Below are positions 59,071 to 64,000 of a DNA stretch of 64,000 bases, piece by piece; position 1 is the first letter of the stretch, and every line of letters starts with the position of its first letter. Position numbers and translations under genes: made by a program. The notes under the pieces are model-generated. The model did not search any database and was not told where the DNA came from. It saw only the letters and a program-made list of their open reading frames with translations. Location of the stretch: NCBI GenBank assembly GCA_964460755.1, contig CAYWQL010000006.1, positions 1-64,000 of the forward strand, written 5' to 3'. Source of the DNA: JAYFNU01 sp964460755 (lineage in GTDB: Bacteria; Bacillota; Clostridia; Oscillospirales; Ruminococcaceae).

Positions 59071-60318
59071 ATGACGAATTTAAAAGGCGCGTGTATAATC
59101 GGACAGTCGGGCGGACCGACGTCGGTAATTAATTCGAGTGTTTGCGGAGCGGTTGAAACGGCGCTCAAAAACCCCAGCATAACGAGAGTACTCGGCGCGA
59201 AAAACGGAATTGAAGGCATTTTAAACGATAATATTTTTGATTTTGGCAACGAGGACGCAAGAGAAATCGCTCTTATGAAAACGACTCCTGCCGCGGCGCT
59301 TGGCTCCTGCCGTTATAAGCTGAAAAGTGCGGGCGACGACGAGACCGACTACAAAAGAATTTTAGAAATATTCAAAAAATATGATATTCGTTATTTCTTT
59401 TATAACGGCGGAAACGACTCAATGGATACCTGCAACAAGGTATCAAAATATATGCAAAGCGCGGGCTACGACTGCAACGTAATCGGTATACCCAAGACTA
59501 TCGACAACGACCTTGCGGCGACTGACCACTGCCCGGGCTACTCGAGCGCGGCGAAGTATATTGCGACGTCGATAAGTGAAATATCGCTCGACAGCAAGGT
59601 TTATAACAAGGGCTCGGTTATTATATTCGAAATTATGGGGCGAAACGCGGGCTGGCTTACCGCCGCGGCGGCGCTTGCGAGCGTAACCGGAGAGGGTGCG
59701 GATTTAATTTATCTTCCCGAAAGAATTTTTGACGTAAAGAAGTTCGTTGAGGACGTCAAGAGGGTTTATGAAGCTAAAAAGAACTGCATTGTCGCCGTTT
59801 CGGAAGGTATTCACGATAAGGACGGAAGGTTTATTTCCGAATATGGTTCAGACATTTCATCGGCGAAGGACGCTTTCGGTCACAGCCAAATGGGCGGGCT
59901 TGCCTCAACGCTTGTTGATATAATAAAGAGAGAAACGGGTTATAAAACTCGCGGAATAGAGTTTTCGCTGCTTCAGCGCGCGGCGGCGCACCTTGCTTCA
60001 AAGACAGACGTCGACGAAGCGTATATGTCGGGCAAAACGGCGGTTGAAAGTGCCGTTGCGGGCGCAACCGATATGATGGTCGGCTTCAAATGTGAGCGCG
60101 AAAACGGATATAAGTGTGAGGCTGTGCTTATCCCGCTGTCCGATGTTGCCAACGCCGAAAAGACAGTTCCAAACGAATGGATAAACGCCGAAGGCAACGG
60201 CATAACGAATGGTTTTCTTGATTACGCGCTACCGCTTATCAAGGGTGAGTCGGTGGGGGAAAAGGAAAACGGACTTCCGCGTTTTTCTCGCCTTAGAAAA
60301 ACAGCGATAACAAAATAA
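59071..60318 (+). CDS. 6-phosphofructokinase, pyrophosphate-dependent type
   Basis: A 415-residue PFK. The donor-site residues read YNGGNDSMDT and GIPKTIDNDL. Asp in GGNDS (instead of Gly) and Lys in PKTID (instead of Gly) are the marks of pyrophosphate-dependent enzymes. Later parts (FEIMGRNAGWLTAAA, VAVSEGIHD) fit the long PPi-PFK group. ATG 59071 is chosen with GGAGGT at 59056-59061; the upstream frame covers the promoter. The enzyme is reversible and saves ATP in glycolysis. Confidence 0.9.
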   Translation: MTNLKGACIIGQSGGPTSVINSSVCGAVETALKNPSITRVLGAKNGIEGILNDNIFDFGNEDAREIALMKTTPAAALGSCRYKLKSAGDDETDYKRILEIFKKYDIRYFFYNGGNDSMDTCNKVSKYMQSAGYDCNVIGIPKTIDNDLAATDHCPGYSSAAKYIATSISEISLDSKVYNKGSVIIFEIMGRNAGWLTAAAALASVTGEGADLIYLPERIFDVKKFVEDVKRVYEAKKNCIVAVSEGIHDKDGRFISEYGSDISSAKDAFGHSQMGGLASTLVDIIKRETGYKTRGIEFSLLQRAAAHLASKTDVDEAYMSGKTAVESAVAGATDMMVGFKCERENGYKCEAVLIPLSDVANAEKTVPNEWINAEGNGITNGFLDYALPLIKGESVGEKENGLPRFSRLRKTAITK

Positions 60319-60323
60319 AAATA

Positions 60324-60360
60324 ATAGACGCTGTGGAATGTCCACAGCGTCTATTTTTTC
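60324..60360. terminator. bidirectional terminator
   Basis: AATAGACGCTGTGGA and TCCACAGCGTCTATT pair around ATG, followed by TTTTT. The stop codon of the convergent GNAT gene lies inside it. Confidence 0.88.
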
Positions 60361-60938
60361 GTTGAAAGAATATTTTTCTTGTCGGCGAGATACTTCTCCC
60401 GAGTAAGAAAATAAAATTCCTCCGTAACCTCTCGGTCGTCTAAAAAAGAGTATCTTTGTTTTCGCTCAAAGCTATAAACGAAGCCGCATTTGCTGCAAAC
60501 ACCTTTTGAGCCAAGATTAAAATCAAAGTGGCCGCACCATATCGTGTCAAGAAAAAGATGACAAAAGCCATAGTCAATTATGGCGCGAGCCGCCTCGGTT
60601 GCGTAACCGTTGCCCCAATAGTTCGGATTGAGCGAAAAGCCGAGTTCGCGTGCCTTTTGACTTCGCATACCGTCGCTGAGCGAAGTTTTATAAAGCCCCA
60701 CGCAACCGACAGCTTTTCCGCAAAGCTCAATAGCGAAGCAGTCTTTATTGGACATATAGGTGCGAATAAGGTTTCTTGAGTCGTTCTTCGTCTTGTGGGG
60801 CGCCCAGCCCGCACTTGGACCAACGACTGAGCTGCTTGCGTACTCAAAAAGGTCGTCGCAGTCGTCGAGCGACCAGCGCCGAAGAAGAAGACGTTCGGTT
60901 TCGATTTTTTTCATAGCTAATTTATTAAAATATTTCAT
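60351..60938 (-). CDS. GNAT family N-acetyltransferase (RimJ/RimL-like)
   Basis: A 195-residue acetyltransferase. It shows the family start IETERLLLRRWSLDDCDDL, the acetyl-CoA site ELGFSLNPNYWGNGYATEAA, and the later GSKGVCSKCGFVYS. Substrates of this group include ribosomal proteins, tRNA-related amines and drugs; none can be named. Two starts are possible (60938 and 60914); neither has a clear ribosome site. Confidence 0.82.
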   Translation of the reverse strand: MKYFNKLAMKKIETERLLLRRWSLDDCDDLFEYASSSVVGPSAGWAPHKTKNDSRNLIRTYMSNKDCFAIELCGKAVGCVGLYKTSLSDGMRSQKARELGFSLNPNYWGNGYATEAARAIIDYGFCHLFLDTIWCGHFDFNLGSKGVCSKCGFVYSFERKQRYSFLDDREVTEEFYFLTREKYLADKKNILSTKK

Positions 60939-61012
60939 ATTAATTTATATGTTGGTTTAGCGATAATATTTACCTCTAAGACGATTATACCGTAAAACTC
61001 GAAATAACGCAA

Positions 61013-61048
61013 AAAAAGAGCCTTTATTCTTCATAAAAGACTCTTTTT
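61013..61048 (-). terminator. terminator of the zinc-ribbon/TPM operon
   Basis: AAAAAGAG and CTCTTTTT, with inner TTTAT/ATAAA, form a hairpin that on the minus strand ends in a T-run. Confidence 0.75.
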
Positions 61049-61060
61049 AATACATTTTTG

Positions 61061-62263
61061 TTAGAAGCTTCGTCCGCCGCCGCTGAAGCTGTGTCCGCCC
61101 GAGGAGGAGTGGAAGGAGCTGGCGGTGTGACCGCCGCCGAACGAGGAGCTGCCGCCGCTGTCATTCGAGGGAGGGGGAATATATCTGCTCGTTGTCTTGG
61201 TGTCAATAAGAGTGTCTGTGCTTCGAGTGAGGTTTAACGATACACGCTCGCCGAGGGTATATTCGCTCATTGCCTTGCGTTCGCGTTCGGCGGAATTGAT
61301 GACCGAACGTTTGACTATACGTGAAATAATGAATCCAACGGCAAGCCCGATTAATCCTCCGATTGACATATTGTATATGAAATCGGCTTTTGTTACGGCA
61401 GGCTTAAGCGTGGGATTATAAGTCGAGGAATCCGACATATAGGGGATAAAAACGTCGTACTCGTTTCCGACAATTTTAATCAATTCGTTGTTTTCTGAAA
61501 GCCTATAATAGTTTGCCGTGTCGGGATTGTATAACAAAATGTACGAGTTGCGCTGGGCGCTTGGAAAGCGTCTTGCGTCGTTTGACGTCCACGAGATAAC
61601 GTCTAAATCATTGATAAGATAAAGGTCAATATAGTATCCGTCGACGTAGAGCTCGAAGCAGCCGTTTTCGGTAAGCTTATTATAACGCGCGATGTAGTCG
61701 ATTGCCGCAATGGCGGAGCCCGCATAGTTTCCGTTGGAAATTTCTTCGTATGCGTCATCAAGCGCGCGCTGAATGCGGTCGTAGTCCATTATGCCGCAAT
61801 ATGCTCCGTCGCACTCAATCCACATTGTTCGCGTCGCCATATCAATGAGATACATTATCTTATCTTCAAACTCGTTCTCGGTATGCTCTTCCATATACTC
61901 GGCGGCGAAAGTTTGGGCGTCGTCATATGGGTTGTTGTCGGTCGTGACGACGAATATGGTCGACACGAGCGATGCGCCTTCGAGATTTTCGAGAATTGCA
62001 TTTTCGATTTGAGATTTTTCGTAATCGGTGAAAAGGTTCGCTTGGTCGTCGATTAAATATTTCGACGTCGACATAGTGCTCAGTTCACTCGCGTCTTCGC
62101 TTGTAAGAGACTGTTGGTTTTCTGGGACGTTTTCCGTTGTGTTATCCGATTCACCAGCGACATAGGTAAGCGCGCCGTCGTTTACGTTGGCAAAAGCTGA
62201 AAAAGAGGGAACGGAAAGCGCGATAACGAGCGCGATAAGGGTAATGCTTACAAGTTTTTTCAC
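61061..62263 (-). CDS. TPM-domain membrane protein with glycine/serine-rich tail
   Basis: A 400-residue exported protein. It has a signal peptide (1-25), a linker, a TPM domain at about 68-205 (YLIDDQANLFTDYEKSQIEN, AAIDYIARYN) and a membrane helix near 295-317. The C-terminal tail is rich in Ser, Gly and His and ends HSFSGGGRSF. TPM proteins have been linked to phosphatase activity and photosystem repair in plants, but their bacterial role is vague. It overlaps the zinc-ribbon gene by 4 bases. Confidence 0.82.
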   Translation of the reverse strand: MKKLVSITLIALVIALSVPSFSAFANVNDGALTYVAGESDNTTENVPENQQSLTSEDASELSTMSTSKYLIDDQANLFTDYEKSQIENAILENLEGASLVSTIFVVTTDNNPYDDAQTFAAEYMEEHTENEFEDKIMYLIDMATRTMWIECDGAYCGIMDYDRIQRALDDAYEEISNGNYAGSAIAAIDYIARYNKLTENGCFELYVDGYYIDLYLINDLDVISWTSNDARRFPSAQRNSYILLYNPDTANYYRLSENNELIKIVGNEYDVFIPYMSDSSTYNPTLKPAVTKADFIYNMSIGGLIGLAVGFIISRIVKRSVINSAERERKAMSEYTLGERVSLNLTRSTDTLIDTKTTSRYIPPPSNDSGGSSSFGGGHTASSFHSSSGGHSFSGGGRSF

Positions 62264-63282
62264 AGCAAAGCCACCCCCCCGAAAGCTATTCCGATAATTG
62301 TGCCGATGATTAAAAGAAGGACAGTTAACCGACGTATACGCTTCATATCAGTCGGAAGGTTTCCGAAAATCTTACCTGTTTGCGCATTGATGGCGTAGAT
62401 ATATTCAGCGCCCTCAACGCTATAGGTAAGTACCCAAACGGGAAGAAGGGCATAGCGCCATTTTCGGCTTCGCACGTCAAAGTTAAAGCTGTTGTCCTGA
62501 ATGGTGGAGTACTGTTTTACTGTTCCAACCAGTGAAGCGTGTGCGAGATTTTTCACCTTTGTATTTATGTTTTGGGTAACGTCTTCTTTTTCAAGTGCCT
62601 TCTTTTCTGCCATAAAGCCAGAAAAATAGGTCATTGAAAAGTCCTCAAAGAGCTTGTCGTCAAATGGGCAGAGATAGTTAAGGTTAACGCGGTCAACGTC
62701 CTTTATCGCAGGCTCGGAAACGGCGTCAATGTCGAGCGTTCCGCTTCGCTGAATGTCGTAGGTTTTTGTTTCGGTATATTCGTAGTTGCCTGCGGTCCAT
62801 GTGCGAATTTTTTTTGCTGTTGCGCTTAGCTCAGCTCCGACGTCAGAATCGGCATACCAATAGGGATAATATACGCCTGCGATTTTGTCGAGTACAATTC
62901 GCTCTTTAAATATAGGCGGAAGCATTTTTTTAGAATTGAAAAAGCTTTGAAAGCGTTCAAGCGCCTGCTCTTTCGTGAGCTTAAAGGGGAGAACATAGTC
63001 GGGCTTTTGCGCACCCTCAAGGCGCTTCGCGAGCACGACGGGCGTGTGGCAATAACAGCAATAGGTTGCCGCTGTTGTGGGCGTGGTGATGATTTCAGCG
63101 CCGCAATTGTTGCAGACGTATGAAACCGTTTCCGACTCATAGCTTTCGTTTTCTGCGGTAGCCTTGTCAAAATCGTTTTTCGTAAAATGCGCGTTGCAGT
63201 ATTCACAAACCAAGTCCTGTTTTGCAGGGTCGAAGACAATCGCACCGCCGCAGTTTGGACATTTATATTGAGTTACAGCCAT
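62260..63282 (-). CDS. zinc-ribbon membrane protein (TFIIB-type zinc ribbon)
   Basis: A 340-residue protein. Two zinc ribbons stand at the N-terminus (CPNCGGAIVF with CEYCNAHF, and CNNCGAEI with CCYCHTPV). A long soluble middle follows, with one or two helices at the extreme C-terminus (LLLIIGTIIGIAFGG). GGAGAG before the ATG at 63282 fixes the start. Such proteins are often found with TPM-domain partners, as here, where stop and start overlap (ATGA). The function is unknown. Confidence 0.8.
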   Translation of the reverse strand: MAVTQYKCPNCGGAIVFDPAKQDLVCEYCNAHFTKNDFDKATAENESYESETVSYVCNNCGAEIITTPTTAATYCCYCHTPVVLAKRLEGAQKPDYVLPFKLTKEQALERFQSFFNSKKMLPPIFKERIVLDKIAGVYYPYWYADSDVGAELSATAKKIRTWTAGNYEYTETKTYDIQRSGTLDIDAVSEPAIKDVDRVNLNYLCPFDDKLFEDFSMTYFSGFMAEKKALEKEDVTQNINTKVKNLAHASLVGTVKQYSTIQDNSFNFDVRSRKWRYALLPVWVLTYSVEGAEYIYAINAQTGKIFGNLPTDMKRIRRLTVLLLIIGTIIGIAFGGVALL

Positions 63283-63319
63283 ATTTCTCTCCAAACTATC
63301 TTATTGAAGTATTGTATAT

Positions 63320-63348
63320 ATCATAAGTCGTTTTAGGGTCATTGTCAA
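63320..63348 (-). promoter_or_regulatory. sigma-A promoter of the zinc-ribbon/TPM operon
   Basis: On the minus strand TTGACA (63348-63343) and TATGAT (63325-63320), spacer 17. Confidence 0.75.
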
Positions 63349-63352
63349 ATAA

Positions 63353-63382
63353 AAAAACGGGCTGTAAAACAGCCCGTTTTTG
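63353..63382 (-). terminator. terminator of the sugar ABC ATPase gene
   Basis: AAAACGGGCTG and CAGCCCGTTTT pair around TAAAA, with T-runs on both sides. It serves the minus-strand gene at the right edge and lies just upstream of the zinc-ribbon promoter. Confidence 0.85.
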
Positions 63383-63393
63383 GTGAATATTTT

Positions 63394-64000
63394 TTAGCCG
63401 AGAATGTTCTTTTGAGTATCCTTGTCGAACAAATGAGCAAGACTGCCGCCAAAGGTGATGTTGACTTTGTCGCCGAAGGCAAAGCCCTTCTTGTGGTCGA
63501 CAGGAAGGTCAACCGTCGCTATGCGGATAACACAATCCTTGCCAAGAGCCGTAACGTGGAGATAAATCTCGCTGCCCATCATTTCCGAAACGCTGACCGT
63601 TGCGGGGATAGCGTCGATATTGCCTGCCTTTGTGAGCATTATATGCTCAGGACGAATACCAAGGGCGATATCATTCGTTTTCTGACCGTTGTCTTTGAAT
63701 TTCTTCTGAATGTCATCGGGAAGACCGATAACAGCGTCGCCGACATGAAGAGCATAATGGTCTTTGTCGTACTCTATGCGAGCGTCAAAGAAGTTCATTT
63801 GGGGCGTTCCGATGAAGCCCGCGACGAACATATTTGCGGGATGGTCAAACACGTCTTGCGGCGTACCAATCTGCTGAATGAAACCGTCCTTCATTATGAC
63901 GATACGGTCGCCGAGTGTCATAGCTTCGGTCTGGTCATGAGTAACGTATATGAAAGTGGTGTCGACACGCTGACGGAGCTGAATTAACTCGGCGCGCATC
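63394..64000 (-). CDS. MsmX/UgpC-type sugar ABC transporter ATPase (5' end outside window)
   Basis: Only the C-terminal part (about 200 residues) is in the window. The visible text starts inside the NBD (RAELIQLRQRVDTTFIYVTH), with the H-loop VTHDQTEAMTLGDR. A TOBE/OB regulatory domain follows (DIALGIRPEHIMLT, SVSEMMGSEIYLH). This is the shared ATPase that energises several carbohydrate importers in Firmicutes. Walker A and the signature motif lie outside the window. Confidence 0.92.
   Translation of the reverse strand, partial: MRAELIQLRQRVDTTFIYVTHDQTEAMTLGDRIVIMKDGFIQQIGTPQDVFDHPANMFVAGFIGTPQMNFFDARIEYDKDHYALHVGDAVIGLPDDIQKKFKDNGQKTNDIALGIRPEHIMLTKAGNIDAIPATVSVSEMMGSEIYLHVTALGKDCVIRIATVDLPVDHKKGFAFGDKVNITFGGSLAHLFDKDTQKNILG

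Noticed and set aside
1..64000. CRISPR arrays, insertion sequences, tRNA or rRNA genes
   Set aside because: No regularly spaced repeats, transposase motifs, or cloverleaf or rRNA sequences were recognised; the only mobile-type gene is the serine recombinase.

Overview
The window comes from a low-to-moderate GC, spore-former-related Firmicute, most likely an uncultured gut-type Clostridia. The evidence is PolC-type polymerase III, Mini-RNase III, RNase M5, two T-box leaders, a CIRCE-controlled groESL operon, an L21 leader, a YlmC/YmxH gene and the 5' part of the forespore sigma factor gene sigG. No rRNA, tRNA or CRISPR array is visible. Most of the window is ordinary chromosomal housekeeping DNA, with one short accessory patch (about 8.7-10.7 kb).

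Region 1 (1-8.6 kb) is a nitrogen and glutamine block. It holds the 3' part of a split glutamate synthase (Fe-S subunit, FAD/NAD(P) oxidoreductase, GXGXG subunit), a type I glutamine synthetase, an ANTAR RNA-binding regulator with a degenerate receiver, and then a separately promoted operon. That operon encodes an N-acetyl-sugar amidotransferase (WbpG/PseA-like) with HisF-like and HisH-like partners, followed by CTP synthase. Its promoter is followed at once by a terminator hairpin whose 5' arm can instead form an ANTAR-type hexaloop hairpin, so the ANTAR protein next door probably controls it by antitermination.

Region 2 (8.7-11.1 kb) has a 55-residue ORF and a large serine recombinase facing a sigG gene that loses homology in the middle of conserved region 2, about 50 bases past the recombinase stop. 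The 3' half of sigG is not in the window. This resembles the sigK skin arrangement, or the remains of it.

Region 3 (11.1-23.6 kb) is the conserved rpsB-tsf-pyrH-frr-uppS-cdsA-dxr-rseP-ispG-polC block. Region 4 (23.7-31.7 kb) holds a pseudouridine synthase, radC, a YdcF-like protein, a Ktr/Trk potassium system, rplU-rpmA (without the prp protease gene between them), obgE, mrnC, a tiny Ser/Asn/Lys-rich gene and yebC.

Region 5 (31.7-40.8 kb) holds a MarR regulator with a perfect palindromic operator and a heterodimeric ABC exporter. It is followed by a T-box leader (specifier most likely CUC, leucine) in front of an acyl-CoA ligase, a PASTA pseudokinase and a sugar isomerase-like protein. Region 6 (40.8-49.4 kb) holds a DHHW/MBOAT O-acetylation pair, a flavinylation set (FMN-binding lipoprotein, ApbE, Gx transporter), groES-groEL and a class B penicillin-binding protein.

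Region 7 (49.4-57.9 kb) has an orphan small-RNA-like unit, a very compact T-box before alaS, a HIT protein, a phosphoribosyltransferase, a ComEC protein with a degenerate C-terminal domain, holA, rnmV and a membrane protein. Region 8 (57.9-64 kb) has divergent fba and pyrophosphate-type phosphofructokinase genes, a GNAT acetyltransferase, a TPM-domain/zinc-ribbon pair and the 3' part of an MsmX/UgpC-type sugar ABC ATPase gene.

All calls come from reading the sequence and from known family motifs. No database search was possible.
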